Source: Bacillus shivajii
GTDB taxonomy: Bacteria; Bacillota; Bacilli; Bacillales; Salisediminibacteriaceae
Direction of reading: 5' to 3'
DNA length: 64,000 nucleotides
Assembly: GCF_020519665.1 (NCBI RefSeq)
Contig: NZ_CP084703.1
Location: forward strand, 2,666,001-2,730,000
Shown one piece after another: positions 34,001-43,506 of this stretch. The position numbers and the translations under genes were made by a program. Numbering within the stretch: position 1 is the first letter of the stretch; the number at the start of each line of letters is the position of its first letter. Below the pieces are notes generated by a model. The model worked only from the letters and a program-made list of their open reading frames with translations, did not search any database and was not told the DNA's origin.

Positions 34001-34462
34001 TTATGACTTCCTTTGCTTCTTTTCTTCTGTAAAAACGTGAATAATAAGCATAATAACCCCAGCTACAAGCGCCATATCTGCCACATTAAAAATCGGATAG
34101 TTATAAGCAAATATATATACATCGAAAAAGTCCACGACTTCACCACGTAACATTCGGTCAATAAAGTTACCGATAGCACCACCTAAAACGAGGCCTAATG
34201 CTACACCTAACCATTTATTATGTTTTGTGTATTTTTGTATGTAGTATACAACGACAACGACAACAATAATCGTCGCAATAAAAAACAACCACATTTGTCC
34301 TTGTAAAATGCCAAACGCGGCACCTGCGTTTCTGTGTGATGTCAGGTAAAAGAATCCTTCAATGACCGGGATACTTTCTCGTAATTCCATGTTTTTTTCG
34401 ACTAACCATTTTGTCCATTGATCAATAATTATGATGATAACCGCAATGAGGTAATAAAACAC
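34001..34462 (-). CDS. lspA: Lipoprotein signal peptidase
   Basis: 153 residues from a GTG (MFYYLIAVII) 7 bases behind GGAGG; an upstream in-frame TTG overlaps that site. Four transmembrane helices, SHRNAGAAFGIL, and the two catalytic aspartates in GNFIDRMLRGEVVDF and FNVADMAL. It cleaves prolipoproteins at the membrane. The ylyA gene seen between ileS and lspA in B. subtilis is replaced here by repeat DNA. Confidence 0.95.
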   Translation of the reverse strand: MFYYLIAVIIIIIDQWTKWLVEKNMELRESIPVIEGFFYLTSHRNAGAAFGILQGQMWLFFIATIIVVVVVVYYIQKYTKHNKWLGVALGLVLGGAIGNFIDRMLRGEVVDFFDVYIFAYNYPIFNVADMALVAGVIMLIIHVFTEEKKQRKS

Positions 34463-34693
34463 ATTGTTTCCTCCATTCAAAACATTTGTACCTTATGAAT
34501 TTTAGCACAGCCAACCGTAACAAACAATTTATTTTCTGTTCTTTTACTCGATTTTCAGCCTTATTTTGTAGTTATTTCATTTACAGTCACTATGGATGCT
34601 TCAAAGGAGCCTTCCCCACTCTGACGAGCACGATGAATGTCCTTAGTTACAACCACTTATACTTTTTTATAAACGGAACTAGTCTGTAGCGCG

Positions 34694-34735
34694 TAGCTTA
34701 CTCGTGAAGTTGTGCTTGTGCTGGAGTCGCCGCCT
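34694..34735. repeat. 42-bp repeat block, copy 2 (upstream of lspA)
   Basis: Identical over 42 bp to 29117-29158. It continues into CGCCTTTCACTTCTTCGAG, similar to the tail of family A. Confidence 0.8.
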
Positions 34736-34807
34736 TTCACTTCTTCGAGTAATAGATTCAATACGAATACACCATTGTTTCATCATTAATTTTTTCTTTA
34801 TAAAATG

Positions 34808-34891
34808 GAATCAATTTCATAACTCAAAATATGATGCGAAATTCCGAATGATGAGTGTGAACTTCACTTCAGACGGACGCTTTCCCGAGGG
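34808..34891 (+). repeat. Family A head fragment, 84 bp
   Basis: From GAATCAATTTCATAACTC to CCCGAGGG, very close to the first 84 bp of family A copy 1 and also related to copy 2. The rest of the element (hairpin and tandem core) is absent; unrelated sequence follows. Confidence 0.8.
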
Positions 34892-34962
34892 TGCGCCAAT
34901 TACCTCCAAAAATGAGTTGTTATTTTCGGTTTTCTCCCTTTAAACGGAACTACTTATAAAAA

Positions 34963-34997
34963 AGTGCCTAGCTTCTCCTCAGGAGAACCAGGCACTT
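34963..34997 (-). terminator. Rho-independent terminator after ileS
   Basis: Minus-strand stem AAGTGCCT...TTCTCC/GGAGAA...AGGCACTT, 16 bp with one bulge and loop TGA, followed by TTTTTTA, 17 bases after the ileS stop. Confidence 0.9.
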
Positions 34998-35014
34998 GAT
35001 TAGCATCTCTACCC

Positions 35015-37777
35015 TTATTCGTAATGGTTGACGATGATATCTGTACAACTTTCACATAAAGTTGGGTGGTTTTCATTTTTACCGAGTGATGGTGTGATAA
35101 TCCAGCAACGGTCGCACTTTTCGCCTTCTGCAAAGTCAACATTCACTTGAAGATGTTCGTATGACTTTGCTTCACTTGGTGCATCATTTCTCTCTCCAGC
35201 TAATGTTGCTTGAGATGTAATAAATAGTTTATTTAAGTTTGACACACCTTCTAAAAGCTCTTTGTCTTTACCATCGGCATATAAATAAACGTGTGCTTGT
35301 AAACTTTTCTTAATGCCTTTTTCATTTCTTGCTTCTTCTAATGCTTTTAAGACATCGTCACGTAATTCCATGAAGCGGTCCCACTTATTTTTCAACGCTT
35401 CTGTTTGTTCAAATGTTTTTACTTCTGGCATATCTGTTAATTGAACACTCTCTGCATCAACGTTTGGAATGTGCTTCCATACTTCATCTGTCGTATGCGA
35501 TAAAATTGGTGCAATTAGCTTAGTTAACGTCATTAACGTTTCATACATGACCGTTTGAATACCACGTCGGTCAGGGTGATCTGCATGTTGGATATATAAT
35601 GTATCTTTTGCAATATCCATATAGAATGAACTCAACTCAATTGTACAGAAGTTATGGATTCTGTTATATACAGATGCAAATTGGTAGTCTTCATAGCTGC
35701 CTTTTACTTCTTTCACTAAATCATTTAGTTTCACAAGCATGTATTGGTCTAGTTCAGATAAATCTTCAAAGGCTACTGTGTTCGTTTCAGGATTAAAATC
35801 ATGAACGTTTCCGAGTAAGAAGCGGAACGTATTACGAATTTTACGATATACTTCTGCAACTTGTTTCAAGATGTTATCTGATACACGAACATCTGCTTGA
35901 TAATCAACAGAAGCGACCCATAAACGTAAAATATCGGCACCTAGTTGCTTCATCACTTTATCCGGAATAATAACATTCCCTAATGATTTACTCATTTTGC
36001 GTCCTTCACCATCTAATGTAAAACCATGGCTTAATACGGCTTTGTAAGGTGCCTTCCCTGTTACAGCTACGGCTGTCGATAAGGATGAGTTAAACCAGCC
36101 ACGATATTGGTCTGAACCTTCTAAGTAAAGATCAGCCGGACGAACAAGATCATCTCTTTCTTCTAACACGGACTGATGTGAAGATCCAGAATCGAACCAA
36201 ACGTCCATAATATCCATTTCTTTTGTGAATTCACCATTTGGACTATGTTCAGAAGTGAAGCCTTCTGGTAGAAGGTCTTTCGTTTCCCATTCAAACCAGA
36301 TGTTAGAACCATGTTCACGGAATAGATTTGAAACATGTTCGATCGTTTCGTCCGTAATGATCGGTTCGTCATTTTCACCATAGAAAATCGGAATTGGTAC
36401 ACCCCAAGCACGTTGACGTGAAATACACCAGTCTCCTCGGTCACGAACCATATTGAATAAACGAGTTTCTCCCCATTTTGGTAACCATTCAACGTCTTGG
36501 ATCTCTTTTAATAATTCTTCACGGAAGTCTTTAATTGACGCAAACCATTGTGCTGTCGCACGGAAAATAACTGGTTTTTTCGTTCTCCAATCGTGCGGGT
36601 AAGAATGTGTCATAAAGTTTAATTTAAGAAGTGACCCAACTTCATCAAGCTTTTCAGTAATTGGTTTGTTGGCGGCATCATAAAACAGCCCATCAAACAT
36701 TGGTGCTTCTTCAGTAAATACACCTTTATCGTTAACTGGACATAAAACGTCTAAGCCGTATTGTTGTCCGACGATATAGTCGTCTTCACCGTGACCTGGT
36801 GCTGTATGAACACAGCCAGTTCCAGCTTCTAAAGTGACGTGTTCACCTAAAATAACTAAGGAATCTCTTTCATAAAACGGATGTTTCGCAACCGTTTTTT
36901 CTAGTTCAGCACCTTTATATGTTTTCACAACTTCGTGGTCTGTCCACTCAAATTCTTCAACTAGCTGTTCAACGAGTCCTTCTGCAACAATGTATTTATT
37001 GTTATTAACATTTACGACTGCGTACGTTAATTCTGGGTGAAGTGCAATCGCTAAGTTTGCTGGAATTGTCCATGGAGTTGTTGTCCAGATGACGTATTTT
37101 TCATCTCCATCTAATACGCCTCGACCGTCTTTCACATCAAATGCAACGTAAATCGATGGGGAACGTTTGTCATGATACTCGATTTCCGCTTCCGCTAACG
37201 CAGATTCTGAAGATGGTGACCAATATACAGGCTTTTTCCCTTTGTAAATATAGCCACGTTTCGCCATTTCGCCAAATACACGAATTTGTTGTGCCTCGTA
37301 TTCAGGGTTTAATGTTACATATGGGTTATCCCAATCACCACGAACACCTAGACGCTTAAATTGCTCTCTTTGACTGTCAATTTGGTTTAATGCATATTCC
37401 TCACACTTTTGACGGAATTCTGCAACGCTAAGCTTTTTACGATCTACTTTCCCTTTTTTCGTTAAGGCCGTCTCAATTGGAAGGCCATGAGTATCCCATC
37501 CTGGCACATACGGTGCATGGAACCCCGACATCGACTTATAACGAACGATAAAATCTTTCAAGATTTTGTTTAATGCATGCCCCATATGAATGTCTCCGTT
37601 TGCGTATGGAGGTCCATCATGTAAAACAAACACCGGTCTTCCTTTCGTTCTTTCTTGCACTTTATTGTAGATTTCTTGTTCGTGCCATTCTTCCTGCATT
37701 TTTGGTTCACGATTTGGCAAATTCCCGCGCATTGGGAATTCTGTTTTTGGCATTAATAATGTATCTTTGTATTCCAT
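35015..37777 (-). CDS. ileS: Isoleucyl-tRNA synthetase
   Basis: 920 residues starting [19 protein letters not shown], 9 bases after AAAGGAGG; an in-frame ATG three codons earlier abuts that site. Class I HIGH motif variant [11 protein letters not shown], editing domain with [16 protein letters not shown] in [10 protein letters not shown], and C-terminal zinc finger CDRCW...CESC. It charges tRNA-Ile and is controlled by the T-box leader upstream. Confidence 0.98.
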   Translation of the reverse strand: MEYKDTLLMPKTEFPMRGNLPNREPKMQEEWHEQEIYNKVQERTKGRPVFVLHDGPPYANGDIHMGHALNKILKDFIVRYKSMSGFHAPYVPGWDTHGLPIETALTKKGKVDRKKLSVAEFRQKCEEYALNQIDSQREQFKRLGVRGDWDNPYVTLNPEYEAQQIRVFGEMAKRGYIYKGKKPVYWSPSSESALAEAEIEYHDKRSPSIYVAFDVKDGRGVLDGDEKYVIWTTTPWTIPANLAIALHPELTYAVVNVNNNKYIVAEGLVEQLVEEFEWTDHEVVKTYKGAELEKTVAKHPFYERDSLVILGEHVTLEAGTGCVHTAPGHGEDDYIVGQQYGLDVLCPVNDKGVFTEEAPMFDGLFYDAANKPITEKLDEVGSLLKLNFMTHSYPHDWRTKKPVIFRATAQWFASIKDFREELLKEIQDVEWLPKWGETRLFNMVRDRGDWCISRQRAWGVPIPIFYGENDEPIITDETIEHVSNLFREHGSNIWFEWETKDLLPEGFTSEHSPNGEFTKEMDIMDVWFDSGSSHQSVLEERDDLVRPADLYLEGSDQYRGWFNSSLSTAVAVTGKAPYKAVLSHGFTLDGEGRKMSKSLGNVIIPDKVMKQLGADILRLWVASVDYQADVRVSDNILKQVAEVYRKIRNTFRFLLGNVHDFNPETNTVAFEDLSELDQYMLVKLNDLVKEVKGSYEDYQFASVYNRIHNFCTIELSSFYMDIAKDTLYIQHADHPDRRGIQTVMYETLMTLTKLIAPILSHTTDEVWKHIPNVDAESVQLTDMPEVKTFEQTEALKNKWDRFMELRDDVLKALEEARNEKGIKKSLQAHVYLYADGKDKELLEGVSNLNKLFITSQATLAGERNDAPSEAKSYEHLQVNVDFAEGEKCDRCWIITPSLGKNENHPTLCESCTDIIVNHYE

Positions 37778-37825
37778 TTGTAACATCCTCCTTTATATTT
37801 CCGCATTCTGGCAAAAAAACAAAAA

Positions 37826-38062
37826 AACCTTCTCATCCACAAAAAGGGACGAGAAGGAACCCGCGGTACCACCCTTATAAACAGCTTATATGACTAAACG
37901 AGCTGTTCACTTCAGCATTTCATAACGGTAAATGAACCGACACATCCTACTCATTGACATTTTCAGTGTGTAACTCAAGGGTGATCTTCCTTTTTACATT
38001 TGCACCAGACTCTCACCAACTCTGGCTCGCTTTAGCAAAACGATAAAAAGTACTGTCCCTAT
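37826..38062 (-). promoter_or_regulatory. T-box leader of ileS (Ile specifier)
   Basis: On the minus strand a Stem I start AGGGACAGTA (about 38061), specifier ATC at 37983-37985 in the AAGATCACCC context, the T-box sequence GGGTGGTACCGCGGGTT (about 37859-37875) and a terminator stem CCTTCTC/GAGAAGG (37828-37857) followed by TTTTTTT. Uncharged tRNA-Ile would favour the antiterminator. An isoleucine specifier agrees with ileS downstream. Confidence 0.95.
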
Positions 38063-38168
38063 CAACGTCTTAAAGTTATTAACATTTTGACCAGATAAAA
38101 CGAAATTCAAACTAATAATTTTAAATTGCTTATAAAAGTATATGATAAAGATGATTTAAGCGTCAAGA

Positions 38169-38684
38169 TTATCCTTTGACATTCTCAAAAGATTCGTTTG
38201 TACCTTCTTCTTCTTCTTCTGTAAATTCGCTTAGCTTATCCCACTCATCATTATTTAACATTTCTAATTGTGCTTCTAACAACATTTTAAAACGAGTGCG
38301 ATAAACAGACGACTGTTTTTTAAGTTCTTCGATTTCTAATGCAATCTTTCTAGATTTTGACAATGCTTCATTAACAATTCTGTCTGCATTTTTTTCAGAC
38401 TCTTTTATTATGAGCTTCGCTTCTTTTTCTGCATTTCGTCTTACATCTTCAGCAGTCTCTTGTGCAACTAAAATAGATTTATTTAATGTCGTTTCTATGT
38501 TTGAGAAGTGTTTAAGCTTTTCTTCTAATTCATAAACACGATCTTGTAAATCTTTTTTCTCTCGAATCACAATTTCATAATCTTTAATGACTTGGTCTAA
38601 AAATTCATTCACTTCATCTTCATCGTACCCACGAAAACCACGAGTAAATTCTTTATTATGAATATCTAATGGTGTTAACGGCAT
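38169..38684 (-). CDS. divIVA: Cell-division and polarity protein DivIVA
   Basis: 171 residues starting MPLTPLDIHNKEFTRGFRGYDEDEVNEFLD, the lipid-binding N-terminal domain that senses negative membrane curvature, followed by coiled coils (about 35-75 and 80-155). A GGAGGTGG site precedes the ATG. It recruits MinJ/MinCD and the chromosome-anchoring machinery at poles and septa. It sits between ylmH and ileS as usual. Confidence 0.96.
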   Translation of the reverse strand: MPLTPLDIHNKEFTRGFRGYDEDEVNEFLDQVIKDYEIVIREKKDLQDRVYELEEKLKHFSNIETTLNKSILVAQETAEDVRRNAEKEAKLIIKESEKNADRIVNEALSKSRKIALEIEELKKQSSVYRTRFKMLLEAQLEMLNNDEWDKLSEFTEEEEEGTNESFENVKG

Positions 38685-38808
38685 ATAGAAGCCACCTCCA
38701 ACTTGTTTTAAAGAAAATATATATAATTAAATATTACCCAACAGAAATAGATATGTACACGTATTTCGACAAGGTCCATTTAAGTTCCTGCTTGTATGAC
38801 AAAATAAT

Positions 38809-39582
38809 TTATTTAGGAAATCCAATTGTCAAACGCCATTTTCCTTTTTTCGTCTGACCTTCACAACTTGAAATGAAACATCGACCTTTCCCTCTAACAG
38901 ATAACACGTCGTGTTCTTGTAATTGGTAACTAGGATCTTCAACTGTTTTCCAATTTACTTTTATTAAGCTACCTTCAATCATCGGTTTAACCTTTGACCT
39001 TGACTGTCGATACGCTTCAGCAATGACGACATCTAACCTTAAAGATGACACTGTAACTTGGGAAAATTGGTATTCAGCTTTTGGTTCAATCATTTCACTT
39101 TGCTCAATCTCTGTTAACGTTATTTTTGCTTTCCCAACAGCTGTTAAATTCCATTCAACAAAGTCAGCCACTTCTTTAGCAACGACGATTTGATATGATG
39201 TTCCATTAGATAAAATATCGCCAAATTTTTCCCTTATTACCCCAATATTCATCAATGCTCCTAATATTTGACGATGTTCAATCGTAATAAATTTGTGAGG
39301 ATATTCGACATGAAATAATTTCATTTCATAATCCTCTTCATTAGGAGAATAATATGAAGGGTATACAAGCACTCTTTTTCGTTCAGTCTTTTCGTGTCCG
39401 CCCCAAAAAGAATATTTCACATCATCGTTTTCACCGAAAATACTAGAAACAATCGCTTGTTGTCGTGGGTCAAGAAAATCAGTGAGCTTTGGACGATACT
39501 GTTCGATTACAATTGATTTCCATTCTATTACTTGGTCAACAAACGGATGCTCGTCCTTTCGAAAGTGATCATAAATACTCAT
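38809..39582 (-). CDS. ylmH: S4-domain RNA-binding protein YlmH
   Basis: 257 residues. An N-terminal YlmH-type domain is followed by a C-terminal S4 domain (about 180-245: SSLRLDVVIAEAYRQSRSK and VLSVRGKGRC). B. subtilis YlmH has been linked to ribosome-associated quality control, acting on 50S subunits together with RqcH-type Ala tailing. Part of the conserved sepF-ylmG-ylmH-divIVA string. Confidence 0.93.
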   Translation of the reverse strand: MSIYDHFRKDEHPFVDQVIEWKSIVIEQYRPKLTDFLDPRQQAIVSSIFGENDDVKYSFWGGHEKTERKRVLVYPSYYSPNEEDYEMKLFHVEYPHKFITIEHRQILGALMNIGVIREKFGDILSNGTSYQIVVAKEVADFVEWNLTAVGKAKITLTEIEQSEMIEPKAEYQFSQVTVSSLRLDVVIAEAYRQSRSKVKPMIEGSLIKVNWKTVEDPSYQLQEHDVLSVRGKGRCFISSCEGQTKKGKWRLTIGFPK

Positions 39583-39620
39583 ACTTGCTCACTCCGGAAT
39601 TATATTATTTATTAGACTTG

Positions 39621-39887
39621 TTACCCTATTAAACTGAATAAAAAGCGTACGCCATACATCGCTAAATTTAATGAAAAAATCGCAACGATTGGTGAGATAT
39701 CGATCATACCAAGTGGTGGAATCATTTGACGAAATGGTGCTAAGTAAGGCTCTACTAACCTTCCGACTATTTGACCAAAGCCCGTCCCTCTTGCATTTGG
39801 AAACCAAGACATAAAGATGTAGATTACGCATAAGACTAAATAAATCGTCATAACATTTATAATTAAACCTTCAATCGTGCCTAACAT
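39621..39887 (-). CDS. ylmG: YggT-family membrane protein YlmG
   Basis: 88 residues with two hydrophobic helices flanking SWFPNARGTGFGQIVGRLVEPYLAPFRQMIPP, the YGGT family core. The role is unclear; homologues in plastids and cyanobacteria affect nucleoid distribution and division. It is located between sepF and ylmH. Confidence 0.92.
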   Translation of the reverse strand: MLGTIEGLIINVMTIYLVLCVIYIFMSWFPNARGTGFGQIVGRLVEPYLAPFRQMIPPLGMIDISPIVAIFSLNLAMYGVRFLFSLIG

Positions 39888-39900
39888 TCATTTCACCACC

Positions 39901-40350
39901 CTATAAGTTGTTCTCTTTTACCATCTCAGAAATATTCCCTGTTACATCTACATTATCAGGGGTGCATAAGAAAATATTCATTCCGAGTTTTTGAATATCT
40001 CCACCAATCGCATAAACAGTGCCACTTAAAAAATCTACAATTCGTTTTGCTTGATCTCTTGGCAAGCGTTGTAAATTAATGACAACTGCTTTGCGGTTTT
40101 TTAAATGATCTGCAATTTCTTGAACTTCATCATAGCTATGAGGTTCAACTAAGATCACTTTTGCTTGTGATTGAATACTCGATAAACTAACAACATTACC
40201 CTTTTGATCTTTTTGAGCATTCTTTACGTCTTCTAAACGAACTTCTTTCTTTGTATGAGAAGGTTCTATATCTTCCATTTCATCTAACTCAGCTTCATTA
40301 TATTCATCTTCTAATTCAAAAAAACGTTTAAACTTTCTTTTAATACTCAT
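39901..40350 (-). CDS. sepF: Cell division protein SepF
   Basis: 149 residues from ATG ([17 protein letters not shown]). A GTG three codons upstream is part of the GAGGTGG ribosome site. N-terminal amphipathic membrane helix, acidic linker, then the SepF core (about 55-140) with [19 protein letters not shown] and [13 protein letters not shown]. It tethers FtsZ to the membrane and bundles FtsZ filaments. Near-adjacent to ylmE and ylmG. Confidence 0.96.
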   Translation of the reverse strand: MSIKRKFKRFFELEDEYNEAELDEMEDIEPSHTKKEVRLEDVKNAQKDQKGNVVSLSSIQSQAKVILVEPHSYDEVQEIADHLKNRKAVVINLQRLPRDQAKRIVDFLSGTVYAIGGDIQKLGMNIFLCTPDNVDVTGNISEMVKENNL

Positions 40351-40383
40351 TCTCTCCACCTCAACTCCATCATCATACGTTAA

Positions 40384-41058
40384 TTAACCTACAAGTGCTG
40401 AACCTACCCGAATAAAAGTAGCTCCTTCTTCAACTGCCACTGTGTAATCATTGGACATTCCCATGGACAAGTGAGAACAAGGAGCGTGCGGTAATTGCAT
40501 CTGTTGAATTTCTTCTTTTAATTCACGTAACTTTCTAAAGTAAGGACGTACTTCTTCTGCATCTTCAACAAACGGTGCCATTGTCATTAGCCCAACAACT
40601 TCAATCGCTTTGTATTTACAGAGTTCTTTTATAAATGGAATTGTCTCCTCAACTGACAATCCCGATTTTGAACTTTCCCCAGATACATTTACTTGAACAA
40701 AACATTTCTTTTTTTCGCCCTCTGGTGTCCGTTTCTGGACCTCTTTAGCTAACGACATTCTGTCTAATGAATGAATATAATCAAAAGCATGAATCATTTC
40801 TTTTACTTTACGTGACTGGAGATTACCTATAAAATGCCAAATGCCGTTATCTCCTAATTCATTCCATTTTGCCATTCCATCTTCAGCACGGTTCTCACCA
40901 ATATGTTCAACTCCGGCTTCAAGTGCTTCTTTTGTTCGATCAATGGAAACATATTTTGTTACAGCGACAATGTTTACATCAGCTGCATTGCGGTTACTTT
41001 TTTGGCAAGCTTCTTCAATCGATGCTTGTACGTTTTGTAATTGATTCTTCACTGACAC
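40384..41058 (-). CDS. ylmE: YggS/YlmE-family PLP homeostasis protein
   Basis: 224 residues from a GTG behind GGAAGGAGAAG; an in-frame TTG six codons upstream overlaps that site. Fold type III PLP-binding barrel with the lysine in VAVTKYVS, GENRAEDGMAKW, WHFIGNLQSRK and LSMGMSNDYTVAV. Family members buffer pyridoxal phosphate and affect amino-acid pools; no enzymatic reaction is firmly known. Confidence 0.94.
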   Translation of the reverse strand: MSVKNQLQNVQASIEEACQKSNRNAADVNIVAVTKYVSIDRTKEALEAGVEHIGENRAEDGMAKWNELGDNGIWHFIGNLQSRKVKEMIHAFDYIHSLDRMSLAKEVQKRTPEGEKKKCFVQVNVSGESSKSGLSVEETIPFIKELCKYKAIEVVGLMTMAPFVEDAEEVRPYFRKLRELKEEIQQMQLPHAPCSHLSMGMSNDYTVAVEEGATFIRVGSALVG

Positions 41059-41176
41059 TTGAGCTTCTCCTTCCAACTTACATGATAAAACAATATTCTA
41101 CTTTAATCATAAAGAATCTTGTCGCCGCAAGCAATGGTTTCATGAAAAATTAACCACTAGACAAAATTGAATGTGG

Positions 41177-41452
41177 TTAATTTTCCTCTTTTTCGTCAGT
41201 TGAAGCTTGTAATTGTCCTGACCCTTGATAACGAACAAGGATCACATCAGATCCGATTTTTACGATGTTTTTCCATGGAATGATGATTTCGTCTTCTTTA
41301 CCGAAAAGATTCATCATTCTTCCTCCTCCTAAAATTACCGCTTCAACGCGTCCTGTTTCTAAATTAATATCAATGTCTGAAATATGACCTAACAACCGTC
41401 CGTCTGATAAGCTAACGATGTCCTTCGATTGGATATCAGAAATTTTTAGCAT
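41177..41452 (-). CDS. ylmC: PRC-barrel sporulation protein YlmC/YmxH family
   Basis: 91 residues starting MLKISDIQSKDIVSLSDGRLLGHISDIDI, with IPWKNIVKIGSDVILV, the YlmC/YmxH PRC-barrel pattern. Function unknown. The gene that normally follows, ylmD, is missing between it and ylmE. Confidence 0.9.
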   Translation of the reverse strand: MLKISDIQSKDIVSLSDGRLLGHISDIDINLETGRVEAVILGGGRMMNLFGKEDEIIIPWKNIVKIGSDVILVRYQGSGQLQASTDEKEEN

Positions 41453-41565
41453 CCTCGTCCCCTCCTATTCCTTACATTTTATGCAAGTACCTCTTTCGAT
41501 ATTTCTGACTTTATTTCTTTTTTCTCGTTACCACTATTAAAGTTTGTTGCCCCGGCTCGCCCACG

Positions 41566-41764
41566 GCAAAGAAGACACCGTGAATGCAAGCGAAGTGAAG
41601 CATGAACGGATGTCGCACTTGTGCCCTGGGGTGCAAAGAAGACACCGTGAATGCAAGCGAAGTGAAGCATGAACGGATGTCGCACTTGTGCCCTGGGGTG
41701 CAAAGAAGACACCGTGAATGCAAGCGAAGCGAAGCTAGAACGGATGTCGCACTCGTGCCTAGAG
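41566..41764. repeat. 67-bp tandem repeat, three units
   Basis: Units start at 41566, 41633 and 41700 with GCAAAGAAGACACCGTGAAT. Units 1 and 2 are identical over 67 bp; unit 3 carries a few changes (AGCGAAGCTAGAAC, CTCGTGCCTAGAGG). The period is not a multiple of three, and the long minus-strand frame across it is an artefact. It lies upstream of ylmC and downstream of the sigG terminator. Confidence 0.95.
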
Positions 41765-41830
41765 GTTAAAGCGAGCATATAAGCTGGCAAACATAAGTAA
41801 TTATTTTCAGGTAGTCACTATGCAAGAAAA

Positions 41831-41859
41831 AAGAGCAACTTGAAAATCAAGTTACTCTT
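41831..41859 (-). terminator. Terminator overlapping the end of sigG
   Basis: 13-bp stem AAGAGTAACTTGA/TCAAGTTGCTCTT (one G-U), loop TTT, then TTTTTTC on the minus strand. The sigG stop codon (41852-41854) is inside the stem. Confidence 0.9.
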
Positions 41860-42637
41860 TTGCGTGTTTATTCATTTGTTGTATTGCTGCTTTTTCGAGT
41901 CTAGATACTTGCGCTTGTGAGATGCCGATTTCGTCTGCGACTTCCATTTGTGTTTTCCCTTGGAAAAAACGCATGTCCAATATCATTTTTTCACGGTCAT
42001 TTAAACGAATCATCGCCTCTTTTAGAGCAATCTCTTCAATCCACTGAATGTCCTTTTGTTTATCGTCACTAATTTGGTCAACGACATAGATCGGATCACC
42101 ACCGTCATTATAGATTGGTTCAAATAAGGACACTGGGTCTTGGATTGCATCTAATGCGAAGACAATATCCTCTTTTGGCACGTCTAAAACTTTAGCAATT
42201 TCTTGAACAGTCGGCTCTCGTTCCCGGCTTTTCTCACTCATTAGATTGTCTCGGACTTGCAACGCCTTATACGCAATATCGCGTAATGACCTTGATACAC
42301 GGATCGGATTATTATCACGTAAATAACGACGAATCTCACCGATAATCATAGGTACTGCGTAGGTTGAGAATTTTACATTTTGACTCAAATCAAAATTATC
42401 GATGGATTTCATTAATCCGATACAACCTACTTGAAACAGGTCATCGACATACTCCCCGCGATTATTAAATCGCTGAATGACACTTAATACTAAACGTAAA
42501 TTCCCATTCACAAGCTTTTCTCTTGCGGTCTCGTCACCGTTTTGTAATTGTTCAAAGAGGACTCGCATCTCTTTGTTTTTCAATACAGGAAGTTTTGACG
42601 TATCGACACCGCAAATTTCAACTTTATTTCGTGTCAA
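41852..42637 (-). CDS. sigG: Late forespore sigma factor SigG
   Basis: 261 residues. It starts MTRNKVEICGVDTSKLPVLKN, with region 2 (DLFQVGCIGLMKSIDNFD...KFSTYAVPMIIGEIRRYLRD) and region 4 (MEVADEIGISQAQVSRLEK). The N-terminal sigma-G-specific segment and sigE upstream fix identity. It directs forespore genes after engulfment. A sigma-F/G promoter lies in the upstream gap. Confidence 0.97.
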   Translation of the reverse strand: MTRNKVEICGVDTSKLPVLKNKEMRVLFEQLQNGDETAREKLVNGNLRLVLSVIQRFNNRGEYVDDLFQVGCIGLMKSIDNFDLSQNVKFSTYAVPMIIGEIRRYLRDNNPIRVSRSLRDIAYKALQVRDNLMSEKSREREPTVQEIAKVLDVPKEDIVFALDAIQDPVSLFEPIYNDGGDPIYVVDQISDDKQKDIQWIEEIALKEAMIRLNDREKMILDMRFFQGKTQMEVADEIGISQAQVSRLEKAAIQQMNKHAKE

Positions 42638-42672
42638 TGCTTTCCCCCCTTAAGGAGCTAATGTACAAAATT

Positions 42673-42701
42673 CAGTATCTCCTTAGGAGGGAAATTTATG
42701 C
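42673..42701 (-). promoter_or_regulatory. Sigma-F/sigma-G-type promoter of sigG
   Basis: Minus strand: -35 GCATA (42697-42701), 14-bp spacer, -10 GGAGATACTG (42673-42682), an exact fit to GGnRAnAMTR. It is placed about 35 bp upstream of the sigG start, matching the sigma-F and autoregulated sigG promoter of B. subtilis. Confidence 0.75.
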
Positions 42702-42720
42702 AGAAATAGATCCATAGACA

Positions 42721-42745
42721 AAGGCCTAGGATCCCCCTAAGCCTT
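42721..42745 (-). terminator. Hairpin terminator after sigE
   Basis: 10-bp stem AAGGCTTAGG/CCTAGGCCTT (one G-U) with loop GGGAT, followed by TTTGTCT. It would partly insulate sigG from the spoIIGA-sigE transcript. Confidence 0.7.
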
Positions 42746-42764
42746 GATATTACCTATTTTTTTA

Positions 42765-43484
42765 TTACAACATTTTATTAAATTCTTTTTTAAGACGCTT
42801 TATGATTCTTTTTTCTAACCTAGAGATATAAGATTGAGAGATTCCAAGCATATCTGCTACATCTTTTTGGGTCTTCTCCTCATCTCCTGCAAGGCCAAAG
42901 CGTAGCTCCATAATTTGCTTTTCTCGATCGTTTAACGTTTCTAACGCTTTAACTAATAGCTTTCTGTCAACTTTATCTTCAATTCCACGTGTAATAATGT
43001 CTTCTTCCGTACCAAGTACATCTGAAAGTAAAAGCTCATTTCCATCCCAGTCGATATTTAATGGTTCATCAAAAGAGACTTCTGAACGAATTTTATTATT
43101 ACGACGTAGATACATTAAAATTTCGTTTTCAATACATCTTGATGCATAAGTTGCCAGTTTAATTTTCTTCTCAGGATCAAAAGTATTAACTGCTTTGATT
43201 AATCCGATCGTCCCGATACTAATTAAATCTTCTATATTAATTCCTGTATTTTCAAATTTCCTCGCAATATAAACGACTAAACGAAGATTGCGTTCTATAA
43301 GCATCGCTCGTACGGAATCATCGCCATTTGGTAACTTTTTAAGTAAATATGCTTCTTCTTCTTTCGATAACGGAGGGGGTAACGCTTCACTACCTCCTAT
43401 GTAAAACACTTCATCAGATTTTAACCCTAATTTCATTAATACCTTATGGATGAAAAGACGAAATTTAAGTTTCCATTTATTCAT
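42765..43484 (-). CDS. sigE: Mother-cell sigma factor SigE precursor
   Basis: 239 residues. A basic amphipathic pro-sequence (about 1-27, [20 protein letters not shown]) precedes [13 protein letters not shown], the site cleaved in pro-sigma-E. Regions 2 ([22 protein letters not shown]) and 4 ([22 protein letters not shown]) match B. subtilis closely. It is activated by SpoIIGA encoded just upstream, 22 bp away. Confidence 0.98.
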   Translation of the reverse strand: MNKWKLKFRLFIHKVLMKLGLKSDEVFYIGGSEALPPPLSKEEEAYLLKKLPNGDDSVRAMLIERNLRLVVYIARKFENTGINIEDLISIGTIGLIKAVNTFDPEKKIKLATYASRCIENEILMYLRRNNKIRSEVSFDEPLNIDWDGNELLLSDVLGTEEDIITRGIEDKVDRKLLVKALETLNDREKQIMELRFGLAGDEEKTQKDVADMLGISQSYISRLEKRIIKRLKKEFNKML

Positions 43485-43506
43485 GCTTCTTCCCCCTTAT
43501 ATTCTA

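Larger units (their letters stand above)
34463..34955. other. Gene-free interval with repeat fragments (lspA-ileS)
   Basis: It holds the 42-bp block shared with the pyrB leader (34694-34735), a shortened family A head (34808-34891), and two copies of AAACGGAACTA (34673 and 34932), a motif also next to a family A terminus at 62685-62695. No coding region is seen. Confidence 0.7.

Noticed and set aside
37573-37893. Plus-strand frame over the ileS 5' end
   Set aside because: Antisense to ileS and the T-box leader; composition is a shadow of the coding strand.
41479-41790. Minus-strand reading frame of 103 codons with internally repetitive protein
   Set aside because: It is produced by the 67-bp tandem repeat. 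The period is not a multiple of 3, so each unit is read in a different frame, and there is no ribosome site.
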